A DNA stretch of 64,000 nucleotides from Clostridia bacterium (GTDB lineage: Bacteria > Bacillota > Clostridia > Oscillospirales > CAG-382), in the NCBI GenBank assembly GCA_017434845.1, contig JAFSGD010000062.1:1-64000 (forward strand), in the 5' to 3' direction. The notes beneath the pieces were generated by a model that was given only the letters and a program-made list of their open reading frames with translations, was not told the DNA's origin and searched no databases. Shown one piece after another: positions 1-7,829 of the stretch. Made by a program: the position numbers and the translations under genes. Each line of letters starts with the position of its first letter. Position 1 is the first letter of the stretch.

Positions 1-1
1 G

Positions 2-1102
2 GGAATGTTGCTCGATATGTGGGTGGAAGAAGAACTGAAACCGAGCAATCTGAGCAACGGTACGGTTATGGCGTATCAAGGTACGGTCAATCGTATCAAG
101 CAGTACCCCATCGGCAACAGAAAACTGAAAAGTGTAACCGCTGATCATTTGCAGGCGTTTATAGATTTCCTCAGCTTCGGCGGGACAAATCCGGACGGCA
201 CAACCGCAAAGGCACTCAGCAAGGGTTACTTGCGATTGTTCTCCGCCGTTTTGCAAGGAGCGTTCCGCTTTGCGGTATTCCCCAAAAGGTTAATATCCTT
301 TAATCCTATGCAGTATGTTGTATGGCGAGGAAAAAAGGAAAAATACGAACTGTTTTCGGATGAAGATGGCGAAACAACTTCCACACCTACGCTAACTCAC
401 GAACAGTATCTAAGGCTTGAGGATTTTCTGAAAGCAAAGGATAATCCCGCATTGCTCCCGATACAGATCGCTTACTACACAGGACTTCGCATTGGCGAGG
501 TTTGCGGCTTGACTTGGCAGGACATAAATCTTGAAAAGCAATACCTTACGGTACGCCGCAGTATGCGATACAACGGGACAAGGCACAAAACCGAGATAGG
601 AGCCACCAAACGAAAGAAGATCCGCACAGTAGACTTCTGCGACACGTTAGCGGCAATTTTACGAACTGCCAAAGCTGAACAGCACAAAAACCGCTTCAAA
701 TATGGCGAGCTATACAGCCTCAATTATTATTGCGAGGTCAAAGAAAAAGACCGCACCTATTATGAGGTTTACAGCTTACCGAGAACGGAAGAAGTTCCCG
801 AAGGATACAAAGAAATATCCTTTGTATGTCTTAGACCGGATGGAGCATACGAGTCACCGAGTACGGTTGGGAATATGTGCAAAAGGGCAAAGCAAAAAGT
901 AGAGGGTTTGGATGGCTTTCATTTCCACCAACTCCGCCACACATTCACCAGTAATCTGCTCTCCAACGGAGCAGCACCGAAGGATGTGCAGGAGCTTTTA
1001 GGACACGCCGATGTCAGTACCACAATGAACGTGTATGCTCACGCTACAAGGGAAGCGAAGCGTACTTCCGCAAAACTGCTTGACAAGGTAGTCGGCGGCT
1101 AA
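2..1102 (+). CDS. Tyrosine recombinase / integrase (Tn916-type), 5' end cut by window edge
   Basis: Site-specific tyrosine recombinase that would integrate and excise a mobile element. Counting from the ATG at 5, a SAM-like core-binding domain covers about residues 1-110 and the catalytic domain about 125-360. The catalytic set is visible: Arg162 (GLRIGE), His308 and Arg311 (HQLRH), His334 (LLGHAD) and the nucleophile Tyr344. The reading frame is open up to base 2, and family members usually carry about 50-70 more N-terminal residues (arm-binding domain), so the gene is probably truncated only by the window. Integrases of this kind normally sit at an element end, so the element would extend to the left of the window. 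No attachment site could be identified downstream. Confidence 0.9.
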   Translation, partial: GMLLDMWVEEELKPSNLSNGTVMAYQGTVNRIKQYPIGNRKLKSVTADHLQAFIDFLSFGGTNPDGTTAKALSKGYLRLFSAVLQGAFRFAVFPKRLISFNPMQYVVWRGKKEKYELFSDEDGETTSTPTLTHEQYLRLEDFLKAKDNPALLPIQIAYYTGLRIGEVCGLTWQDINLEKQYLTVRRSMRYNGTRHKTEIGATKRKKIRTVDFCDTLAAILRTAKAEQHKNRFKYGELYSLNYYCEVKEKDRTYYEVYSLPRTEEVPEGYKEISFVCLRPDGAYESPSTVGNMCKRAKQKVEGLDGFHFHQLRHTFTSNLLSNGAAPKDVQELLGHADVSTTMNVYAHATREAKRTSAKLLDKVVGG

Positions 1103-1110
1103 AACAAAAC

Positions 1111-1150
1111 TTTCCCTTGTTTTCGCTCATAAGGGCAAAAACAAGGGAAA
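1111..1150. terminator. Perfect 13-bp stem-loop after the integrase
   Basis: A 13-bp perfect inverted repeat (1111-1123 with 1138-1150) lies directly after the integrase stop. The plus strand has no T-run after the stem. On the minus strand the stem is followed by a U-rich stretch (GTTTTGTTTTAG), so it may terminate the lipoprotein gene arriving from the right. It could serve both convergent genes. Confidence 0.6.
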
Positions 1151-1243
1151 ATACATTAAACTTGAGTATGAAACTGCTGAAAAATTCAGTAAAATCTAGG
1201 GTTTTCAGAGAGTTGGTTAGATAAATTGGAATTTGATTAACTC

Positions 1244-1819
1244 TTATTGTGCATAAGCAGAATAGTCCACTCTGAAATAATAGTAGTGGCTACTTCCGTT
1301 GGTATCTATTGCACGAACAAGATACGACCAAACCAAATAATCATTTACCCAGCTATCACCTTCTGCGTGCCACCAATCGATTGGTATAGTTACCATTCTG
1401 CCATCGCATTTGGTTTCAATAAACAGGTCGATATAACCGTTCAATTCAATTTCGATATCAGTATCATCGATTCGGGATAAACGACTAACCGAACACGATG
1501 ATACTTCAAAGTCCGTTTCAAAAGAAACACTGTCATTACTGCCGTGCTCCAACACAATTTTTGTATAATTGCTTTGATATTCATTTATGGCTGCTCTAAG
1601 TTTTTCTTCCGAAAATTCGCCGGACCAAGCCTTCATCACCGTTGGTGTTTTATTTGTGGCGATAGAAGATGTTTCCGTGTTGGACGTTTCGGTGTTTGAT
1701 GTTTCGGTATTTGATGTTTCGGTATTTGATGTTTCGGTATTTGATGTTTGTGTTTCCTGACATCCCACTAACAACATGAAGATAGTAAGTGTCAAAACCA
1801 ATGCTATGAGTCTTTTCAT
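1244..1819 (-). CDS. Small secreted lipoprotein with five-residue repeats, function unknown
   Basis: A 191-residue protein with a lipoprotein signal peptide: basic start, hydrophobic core and lipobox LLVGC with the lipidated Cys near residue 20. Next comes a Ser/Thr/Asn-rich spacer made of five repeats of NTETS, which probably holds the globular part away from the membrane. The C-terminal domain (about 60-191) is not recognised; it is acidic and contains several Trp and Tyr. The start is supported by AAAGGAG eight bases upstream. The gene is AT-richer than the chromosomal genes to its right and lies beside the integrase, so it may be cargo of the left-hand element. The function is not known. 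Confidence 0.75.
   Translation of the reverse strand: MKRLIALVLTLTIFMLLVGCQETQTSNTETSNTETSNTETSNTETSNTETSSIATNKTPTVMKAWSGEFSEEKLRAAINEYQSNYTKIVLEHGSNDSVSFETDFEVSSCSVSRLSRIDDTDIEIELNGYIDLFIETKCDGRMVTIPIDWWHAEGDSWVNDYLVWSYLVRAIDTNGSSHYYYFRVDYSAYAQ
1668..1742 (-). repeat. Five tandem 15-bp repeats encoding NTETS units
   Basis: Five consecutive 15-bp units lie inside the lipoprotein gene (unit boundaries 1668, 1683, 1698, 1713 and 1728). The last three are identical and the first two differ at a few bases. Each encodes five residues in frame, so copy-number change would alter spacer length without breaking the protein. Confidence 0.9.
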
Positions 1820-1866
1820 TTAACAATCTCCTTTACAATTTGTCGAACTGATTTAGAACCGGCATC

Positions 1867-2180
1867 GCATTTGTAAGCACAAATGCTTTATTGGGCTACG
1901 CCCAAACCCATTATATCATAACAGTTTATATTATTCAAGTTTTATTCCGACTTCGTCGGAGTGATATTCTTTTGGAATACCTCGTCGCAGACGAGATATT
2001 TTCCAAAAGAGTGTTATTGAAGCCTATCGGCTTCAGTGTTATTTTATTTGCCCTAAACTGCCGAAGGCAATATAACTATGCGTAAGGGGTCCCCGCGAAA
2101 GATGCTTTCGTGGGGCAAAAGCATAATATCACTGCTGAGCAATATCACTCGCCGAATGAATAACCCCATGAGGCGAATAA
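1867..2180. repeat. Hairpin array with recurring TGATATT-like spacers
   Basis: The 405-bp gap between the lipoprotein gene and azlD contains no gene but a chain of short palindromes: 1867-1874/1879-1886, 1891-1896/1900-1905, 1946-1951/1955-1960, a nested pair (1969-1976/2002-2009 around 1981-1986/1990-1995), 2018-2024/2029-2035, 2059-2062/2066-2069 and 2091-2101/2105-2115. Between them recurs a GTGATATT, GTGTTATT or AATATCAC spacer. Most stems have tiny loops of 3-4 bases. This could be an array of palindromic units, a structured RNA, or decayed mobile DNA. Confidence 0.7.
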
Positions 2181-2184
2181 AACT

Positions 2185-2211
2185 GCGAGACTTCCTTATT
2201 AGAAGTCTCGC
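2185..2211 (-). terminator. Terminator of the azlCD operon
   Basis: A perfect 10-bp stem (2185-2194 with 2202-2211) with a 7-base loop lies just past the azlD stop. On the minus strand it is followed by AGTTTTATT, consistent with intrinsic termination. Confidence 0.75.
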
Positions 2212-2224
2212 AAGGCTCCATTTT

Positions 2225-2539
2225 TTATATCATTTTCAAAACCAGATCCGAAATGAAAACGGCAATGCTTGCCGCAACGGCAACAACAGTTAAGCCCTTT
2301 CCCTTAACCGCAAGAACAACAGCCGCAAGAAGACCCAGCGCCGCCGAAGCAATGCTTCCCGTTGCATAAAACGCGGCAGGGAACGTCATTGCCGAAAGCA
2401 CCGTATAGGGAATATAATAAAGAAACGAGCGCAGGAATCGGTTGGTTATCTTCTTGCGAACAGCCGCAAACGGTATTGCGCGAATGAGATAGGTCGACAC
2501 CGCGAGGATAGCGAGATAGATGAAAAATTCTTTATTCAT
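2225..2539 (-). CDS. azlD: AzlD-like branched-chain amino acid transport subunit
   Basis: A 104-residue, very hydrophobic protein with about three to four membrane segments and the usual AzlD length. It is the small partner of AzlC; the pair exports branched-chain amino acids and analogues in Bacillus. The ATG at 2539 overlaps the end of azlC by 8 bp and has a strong GGAGG site inside azlC, so the two are translationally coupled. A stem-loop terminator follows. Confidence 0.9.
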   Translation of the reverse strand: MNKEFFIYLAILAVSTYLIRAIPFAAVRKKITNRFLRSFLYYIPYTVLSAMTFPAAFYATGSIASAALGLLAAVVLAVKGKGLTVVAVAASIAVFISDLVLKMI

Positions 2540-3236
2540 TTCCGCCCTCCTCTTCTTTAACGGGGAAGAAAAGCGCGCATACGACCGCCGCAGCTATTGC
2601 GCAAACGCTTATTGCTATGCCGCTTGAGATCCCGCTTAAAAGCGGAATATAATAAAATGCACAGCTTAGCGCGGCAGAGATTGCAACCGAAAGCAGCAAC
2701 GGCTTGGATGCCTTTGCAACCGGAGCGATTATCGCAATGAACATTCCGTAAATTGCAATGCAAAGCGCATTCATAACGCTTTCGGGCAAAATGTTTCCGA
2801 GCAGGCTTCCCGAAAGGGTGCCGAGCGCCCAGCCGATATAGGGCATAACCGAAAGTCCGCCGAAAAACCGCGTGTTAACCGAATTTTGCGCAGAGGCAAC
2901 GGCGAATATTTCGTCGGTGATAAAAAAGCCGAACAGCCAGCGCTTTATTCCCTTGAACTCGGGCGTTACCTTTTGCGAAAGCGAAACCGACATGAACGAA
3001 TAGCGAACGTTTACGGTCAACTGCGAAACGAGCATGGCAACGTAGCCGCCCGATGCCGCCATTATATTAACCGCCGCAAGCTGACCCGCCGAGGTTAGCG
3101 TTGTCATCGAGATGATAACCGCCTGCCACCATTCAAATCCGAGCGAAACGGCAAGAATTCCGAACGAAAACGAAACCGAAAGATAGCCAAGCCCTATCGG
3201 TATTCCCGATTTTAAGCCTCTTATAAAATCCTTCAT
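2532..3236 (-). CDS. azlC: AzlC-like branched-chain amino acid permease
   Basis: A 234-residue integral membrane protein of the AzlC family, the large subunit of the branched-chain amino acid exporter. It shows the N-terminal GIPIGLGYLSVSFSFGILA segment and several later hydrophobic helices, at normal family length. Its ATG shares one base with the stop codon of the upstream HAD gene (TGATG), so the three genes HAD-azlC-azlD form one tightly coupled operon. Whether the phosphatase is functionally linked to amino acid export is not shown by the sequence. Confidence 0.92.
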   Translation of the reverse strand: MKDFIRGLKSGIPIGLGYLSVSFSFGILAVSLGFEWWQAVIISMTTLTSAGQLAAVNIMAASGGYVAMLVSQLTVNVRYSFMSVSLSQKVTPEFKGIKRWLFGFFITDEIFAVASAQNSVNTRFFGGLSVMPYIGWALGTLSGSLLGNILPESVMNALCIAIYGMFIAIIAPVAKASKPLLLSVAISAALSCAFYYIPLLSGISSGIAISVCAIAAAVVCALFFPVKEEEGGNE

Positions 3237-3856
3237 CAGCCAATATAACCCAACAGTTCATCAAAATTATAAACCACCGCGCCCTCGAAATGTTCGTTAT
3301 CGCGGTTGAACAGTATTGCCGACATTCCCACCTCTTCGGCAGAATGAAGGTTTTTAACGCTGTTGTCGACGAAAATGCATTCCGCCGCGCTCCTGCCGAT
3401 CAGTTCAAGCGTTTTATCATAGATTTCAAGCTCGGGCTTGCGGCATTTTAGGTTTGCGCTGATTATTTTGTGCGAAAAATATTTATCAAGCCCAAAATGC
3501 TTGGTTATATGCTCGCTCCATTCCGAAACGTCGTTTGAAAGCAAAACGAGCTCGTATTTATCCTTTACCCTCTCGGCAAAGGGAATAAAGCCCTTGTCGA
3601 GCGTTAAATGGTTTTCGATATAATCGCGCATCGTTGCATCGGGATCCTTATATCCGAGCTCCGACAAAAATTCATTTGAGCTCATTTCGCCGTTGCCCGC
3701 TTTTGTAAAAAGCTTTTCCTGCTTGAATTGGCGAACAAGACGGTTATATTCGCTTTCGGGAAAATGCGCATAGGTATAGGGAATGAAATTCCCCTTGCTT
3801 TCTTCTATTATAACGCCATACATATCGAGAATAAGCGTTGTATAGCCCTTTATCAT
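3236..3856 (-). CDS. HAD-superfamily hydrolase (haloacid dehalogenase type)
   Basis: A phosphatase-like HAD protein of about 206 residues. Motif I is LDMYGVI, with the nucleophilic Asp and Tyr at the second position as in the dehalogenase-like subgroup. Motif II is VLLSND, the motif III Lys is in CRKPELEIY, and motif IV is FVDN. I chose the ATG at 3856 because an AGAGG site lies eight bases upstream; an in-frame GTG at 3865 is possible but lacks a ribosome binding site. It is the first gene of the azlCD operon. The substrate is unknown. Confidence 0.85.
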   Translation of the reverse strand: MIKGYTTLILDMYGVIIEESKGNFIPYTYAHFPESEYNRLVRQFKQEKLFTKAGNGEMSSNEFLSELGYKDPDATMRDYIENHLTLDKGFIPFAERVKDKYELVLLSNDVSEWSEHITKHFGLDKYFSHKIISANLKCRKPELEIYDKTLELIGRSAAECIFVDNSVKNLHSAEEVGMSAILFNRDNEHFEGAVVYNFDELLGYIG

Positions 3857-3892
3857 CCAAAACACCTCTTTTAAGAGGCATTATACCACATA

Positions 3893-3919
3893 AAAAAAGA
3901 GGCGTAAAGCCTCTTTTTT
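3893..3919. terminator. Bidirectional-looking terminator after the histidine kinase
   Basis: An 11-bp stem (3893-3903 with 3909-3919) of GAGGC flanked by A and T runs. It ends the minus-strand two-component operon 8 bases past the kinase stop. Confidence 0.9.
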
Positions 3920-3926
3920 ATTAAAA

Positions 3927-5864
3927 TTAAATCAACGGGAATTTAAGCGTTACCTTAAACAGATCGCCATCAACAGAAATATTCATCGTTCCGTTTTGAA
4001 GCTCGGTCAAGCTCTTTGCGATCGAAAGTCCCAAGCCGTTGCCCTCGCTTGTTCTTGATTGATCACCGCGAACGAAACGCTCGGTAAGCTCCTCGGGCGA
4101 AACGGTGATAACGTTTTTAGAGGTGTTGCGGAAAACGAACGATGCCGAAGTGCCGTCGGTTTCAAGGCTTAGATAAACACGCGAGCCGCCGAGCGAATAT
4201 TTGCAGGCATTGTTCATCAGGTTTTCGAACACGCGCCATATTCTTCGGCTGTCGGCATTGATGCGAACGCTTTGCTCGGGACGGTTAACAATAAGCTCAA
4301 GACCCGCCGATTCGCATTTTTGCTCGAATTCGCCCGCCGCCTGAGTTAAAAGCACGTTGGCGTCGCAGGGCAGAAGCGCAACGTCGAGCGTGCCCGTTGT
4401 TGCCTTGGAGATCTCTACAAGGTCTTCCAAAAGCCGCTTTAAATGCTCGGATTTTCGAACGAGAACCTCGGAATATTCCTTATGCTTTTCACAATCGCAT
4501 TCCTCGCCCGAAATCAAGCCCGCATAATTGATTATTGAGGTCAGCGGGGTTTTAATGTCGTGCGAAACGTTGGTTATCAGCTCGGCTTTCATTCTTTCGC
4601 TTTGCAGGCGTTCTTCAACCGCAATGACCATTCCGTCGGCAATGCTGTTAAGGTTTTCGCCGTGCTTTTTAAAATCCCAAAACATCAATTTGGTGTCGGT
4701 CTTATAGGCAAGGTCGCCCTTGGCAAGCGCGTTTCCGCCCGCCTGAAGCTTGCGCATAAACAACGCCGAATAAAGCGCAAAGAAGGCAAGATGGCCTATA
4801 AGGAACAGCCAAAACAGCAAGGCGATCGGCTCGGCACCCTCCATTGCGATAAGCAGGATTATAAAATCGAGCACAACGTAGGTTGAAACCATAATAATGG
4901 TTCGCCAGATAAGCGGAATGCCCAAAAACAGCTCTTTAAGCGCATAAAATGCCTTTTTTATATATTTCCAAAGGAATTTTATGATTCTTATACAAAGCTT
5001 TATCACACGCCAAACGACCGTGTTTGAAAACAGCGTTTTGGTTTTTATTCTCGCCGCAAAGCTCATGCAAATGCCCAAAAGCAAACTCAACGCAATTATC
5101 GCGATCGCGCCTACGCTAACGGCGGTTAATATATCTTCGCCCGCGAAAAGATCGAAAATGCCCGCAATGGCGAGCGGTACGCCGAAAATGAATAAAACAA
5201 GCATAAGATCGAACGGAACCCTATGAAGATGGCCGGGGCGGAGTTCATCGGAATCGGCTCTTCTTGCCGAAGTGCACATGAGAATGCAGAAGAACACAAC
5301 GAACGCCAAAAACGAAACGAGCGTTATGGGAAACACCCAAAATCTCAGCGAATAGGCAAGGCTGATGCCGTCCTCTATAAAGGCATAGATATCGACGTAT
5401 TGAGGCTCGTCAACCAAATAAAGCTGAAGAATATAATCGGCTTGCTCTTCGACAAGCGCGGCATCGCCCTCAAGCATCGTAAGCCAACCGTATTCGGTAA
5501 AGTCCTCGAATAAATAGGTGTATTCCCATTGTTCTTTTTCGCCGGACGCAAGGTTTGATTTCACGAGCGCGCCGTTTTTATCGGTGAGCTTAAATCTTAT
5601 GTTCGTGTTTTCCGCTGAATAATCGTCGGAATATATTCCGTGATACACAGAACGGTTCAACACCAGATTAACGATATCATAGGCATCACCGCGAAGCTGA
5701 GTGTTTGTTATTCGTTCAACGGTATATTCCTCGGAATGAACGTAAAACTCCAAAACCGCAAACGCAGTTGCGCCGAAAGCACCTGCCGCACACGTTAAAA
5801 GGCTTGCAATACACAGAATAAAGCAAAGTATCTTAACGGGAAGTCTTCTTAAAAAGCTTTTCAT
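3927..5864 (-). CDS. Membrane sensor histidine kinase
   Basis: A 645-residue sensor kinase. An N-terminal membrane segment (about 8-35) is followed by an extracellular domain of about 130 residues, then a cluster of membrane segments between about 175 and 370, a HAMP-like linker, the dimerisation/phosphoacceptor domain with His435 in NVSHDIKTPL, and a C-terminal ATPase domain with the N box (NLMNNACKYS) and G box (GNGLGLSIAKSL). The start at 5864 is preceded by GGAGGG and its ATG overlaps the stop of the response regulator gene as ATGA, so the pair is coupled. The large multi-helix sensor part is longer than in a plain VanS-type kinase, and the signal is unknown. Confidence 0.92.
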   Translation of the reverse strand: MKSFLRRLPVKILCFILCIASLLTCAAGAFGATAFAVLEFYVHSEEYTVERITNTQLRGDAYDIVNLVLNRSVYHGIYSDDYSAENTNIRFKLTDKNGALVKSNLASGEKEQWEYTYLFEDFTEYGWLTMLEGDAALVEEQADYILQLYLVDEPQYVDIYAFIEDGISLAYSLRFWVFPITLVSFLAFVVFFCILMCTSARRADSDELRPGHLHRVPFDLMLVLFIFGVPLAIAGIFDLFAGEDILTAVSVGAIAIIALSLLLGICMSFAARIKTKTLFSNTVVWRVIKLCIRIIKFLWKYIKKAFYALKELFLGIPLIWRTIIMVSTYVVLDFIILLIAMEGAEPIALLFWLFLIGHLAFFALYSALFMRKLQAGGNALAKGDLAYKTDTKLMFWDFKKHGENLNSIADGMVIAVEERLQSERMKAELITNVSHDIKTPLTSIINYAGLISGEECDCEKHKEYSEVLVRKSEHLKRLLEDLVEISKATTGTLDVALLPCDANVLLTQAAGEFEQKCESAGLELIVNRPEQSVRINADSRRIWRVFENLMNNACKYSLGGSRVYLSLETDGTSASFVFRNTSKNVITVSPEELTERFVRGDQSRTSEGNGLGLSIAKSLTELQNGTMNISVDGDLFKVTLKFPLI

Positions 5865-6556
5865 CTTTTTTCGCCCTCCATCATATAACCGTGGCCCCAA
5901 ACCGCTTTAAGATAGCGCGGCTCGGCGGGGTTTATTTCGATTTTTTCACGGATATGACGAACGTGGACTGCGATCGTGTTATCGCTGTCGGTCGGACTTT
6001 CGCGCCATATCTCGCGGTATATCTCCTTCGGAGAAAAGACCTTGTTGGTGTTTTGCATAAGGAACTTTAAAATTTCGTATTCGGTCGGTGTAAGCATAGC
6101 CGCCTGACCGTCGCAAAGCACGGTTTTTGTGTTATCATCTATTTCAATACCACCTACGCGCAGGGTTTTGGGCTTTATCTCGCCTGCGCCGAGCTGAAAA
6201 TAGCGCCTTAACTGCGAGCGTACCCTTGCCGCCACCTCAACGGGATTAAACGGCTTTGTTATATAATCGTCGGCGCCGACGTTAAGGCCCAATATTTTGT
6301 CGTTATCCTCGCTTTTCGCCGTGATTAGAATAACGGGAATATTGCTTCTTTCGCGAAGCTTGACCATTGCCGATATCCCATCCATTTCGGGCATCATAAT
6401 ATCCATTAAAACAAGGTGGATATCCTCGGAATCGATAACCGAAAGAGCTTCCTTGCCGTTGAACGCCTCGAAAAGCTTATAGCTCGAATCGGAAAGATAT
6501 ATTTTCAACGCGTTTATGATGTCTTTGTCGTCATCACAAATAAGAATGTTATACAT
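5861..6556 (-). CDS. OmpR/PhoB-family response regulator
   Basis: A 231-residue response regulator that pairs with the kinase encoded directly after it. The receiver domain (1-120) has the acidic pocket CDDD near residue 9, the phosphoacceptor Asp in LVLMDIMMPEMDG and the conserved Lys in ITKPF. The C-terminal winged-helix DNA-binding domain (about 130-228) ends in the typical VRHIREKIE...YLKAVWGHGYMM. It is the first gene of the operon. A perfect 8+8 bp palindrome upstream may be its own binding site. Confidence 0.95.
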   Translation of the reverse strand: MYNILICDDDKDIINALKIYLSDSSYKLFEAFNGKEALSVIDSEDIHLVLMDIMMPEMDGISAMVKLRERSNIPVILITAKSEDNDKILGLNVGADDYITKPFNPVEVAARVRSQLRRYFQLGAGEIKPKTLRVGGIEIDDNTKTVLCDGQAAMLTPTEYEILKFLMQNTNKVFSPKEIYREIWRESPTDSDNTIAVHVRHIREKIEINPAEPRYLKAVWGHGYMMEGEKR

Positions 6557-6619
6557 TGCGGTTTCCCCCTTTACGCAGGTTATTATAACAGCTATTTTCT
6601 TAAGATAAAAGAGGCAAAA

Positions 6620-6640
6620 TTATTAAGAATCGCTTAATAA
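6620..6640. promoter_or_regulatory. Palindromic operator candidate upstream of the two-component operon
   Basis: The arms TTATTAAG (6620-6627) and CTTAATAA (6633-6640) are perfectly complementary around a 5-base centre. The site lies about 65-85 bases upstream of the response regulator start, with a TATAAT-like -10 box and a further TTAAG copy between. The position suits autoregulation by the OmpR-type regulator; this is an inference. Confidence 0.5.
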
Positions 6641-6644
6641 AGAA

Positions 6645-6679
6645 AAATCAAGCTTCATTAAAGGCTTGAAGCTTGATTT
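6645..6679 (-). terminator. Terminator of gpsA
   Basis: A perfect 13-bp stem (6645-6657 with 6667-6679) sits just after the gpsA stop, with an A/T-rich tail on both sides. The same AATCAAGCTTC core recurs in the terminator after rlmH. Confidence 0.85.
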
Positions 6680-6694
6680 CTTTATGATCGCGTA

Positions 6695-7693
6695 TTATAT
6701 CCACGAAATATCTTCGCTTTCCGCTTTTTTCTTGCGGTTCATAAGCGTTTCCACTGCGCTGTTAACGCTGTTGCCTTCATATAAAACCGAATATGCGGCT
6801 TCGGTTATGGGCATATTAACGCCTTGCCGCCTTGCAAGCTCGATAACCGATTTCGCGGCATAATAGCCCTCTACAACTCCGCCGCTTGACTGCATCGCCT
6901 CGGAAACGCTCATTCCCTGCCCGATGAATCTGCCCGCACGGCAGTTGCGCGAATGGCGCGAGGTGCAGGTTACGGTAAGGTCGCCGATGCCCGCAAGACC
7001 CGCAAAGGTCTCTTTTCTTGCCCCAAGCGAAACGCCCAATCTCGCCATTTCGGTCAAGCCGCGGGTTATAAGCATTGCCTTGGTGTTGTCGCCGCCGCCC
7101 ATTCCGTCGATAACGCCGGCGCAAACCGCAATAACGTTCTTTATCGCGCCGCCAAGCTCTGCACCGACTATATCGGGGCTTGTGTAAATTCGAAAGCTTT
7201 CCGACATGAACGCATCCTGAACCAGCTCGGCGTGCTCTTTGCTTGCGCTCGCCGCAAGGCAGGCTGTTGGAATCTTGCGCGCAACCTCTTCGGCGTGGCT
7301 TGGGCCGGTTAGCGCAACAACGGGGCGCGACGTTTCTTCTTCAACGATTTGGCTCATTCGAAGCAGCGTTGAAGGCTCTATTCCCTTTGTTACCGAAACC
7401 ATAACGGCGTTTTTCGAAAGAAACGGCGCGATCGCTTTGCAAACCGACCTGATTGCAAACGACGGGCAAGCGATAACCACAAGCTCGCTTTCGCAAACAC
7501 AGCTTGGGTCGCCCGAAACGCAAAGCGAATCGGGAAGCCTTATTCCCTCAAGCGAAGGGTTTGTGCGCGATTTTTGTATTTCTTCTGCTTTTTGCGGATT
7601 GTGCGACCAAAGCGTTACCGCATGGCCGTTGTTGCAAAGACAAACGGCAAGCGCAGTTCCCCAAGAGCCGCTGCCGACAACAGTTGCTTTCAT
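6695..7693 (-). CDS. gpsA: Glycerol-3-phosphate dehydrogenase [NAD(P)+]
   Basis: A 332-residue cytoplasmic enzyme that reduces dihydroxyacetone phosphate to sn-glycerol-3-phosphate for phospholipid synthesis. The N-terminal Rossmann motif GSGSWGTALA is present, with SVTKGIE, LTGPSHAEEV and the C-terminal domain signature GLAGIGDLTVTCTSRHSRN. Length is normal. The ATG at 7693 fits the family start (MKATVVGSGSWG) and has AAGGGG upstream; an in-frame TTG further upstream is unlikely. It is a single gene with its own promoter and terminator. Confidence 0.97.
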   Translation of the reverse strand: MKATVVGSGSWGTALAVCLCNNGHAVTLWSHNPQKAEEIQKSRTNPSLEGIRLPDSLCVSGDPSCVCESELVVIACPSFAIRSVCKAIAPFLSKNAVMVSVTKGIEPSTLLRMSQIVEEETSRPVVALTGPSHAEEVARKIPTACLAASASKEHAELVQDAFMSESFRIYTSPDIVGAELGGAIKNVIAVCAGVIDGMGGGDNTKAMLITRGLTEMARLGVSLGARKETFAGLAGIGDLTVTCTSRHSRNCRAGRFIGQGMSVSEAMQSSGGVVEGYYAAKSVIELARRQGVNMPITEAAYSVLYEGNSVNSAVETLMNRKKKAESEDISWI

Positions 7694-7724
7694 CCGTTTC
7701 AGCCCCTTAACCAATATTTTTTAT

Positions 7725-7753
7725 ATTTTAGCACAAAACCGCAATCTCGTCAA
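7725..7753 (-). promoter_or_regulatory. Promoter of gpsA
   Basis: On the minus strand, TTGACG (7748-7753) and TAAAAT (7725-7730) are separated by 17 bp, about 30 bases upstream of the gpsA start. A sigma-A type promoter. Confidence 0.75.
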
Positions 7754-7767
7754 CTTTCAACTATTGC

Positions 7768-7800
7768 AAAAACCGCACCGTTTTTCACGGTGCGGTTTTT
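7768..7800 (-). terminator. Terminator of the sigma-factor operon
   Basis: A perfect 13-bp stem (7768-7780 with 7788-7800) whose arms end in five A and five T, located 30 bases after the stop of the sigma-LRR gene. Confidence 0.92.
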
Positions 7801-7829
7801 TATACAAGCGTTGATTTTTATTCGAAGTC

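Noticed and set aside
1698..1742. A CRISPR array
   Set aside because: The 15-bp units are contiguous without spacers and encode an in-frame peptide repeat.
1867..2180. CRISPR repeats in the hairpin array
   Set aside because: The palindromes differ in sequence and the shared spacers are only about 8 bases, the opposite of a CRISPR layout.
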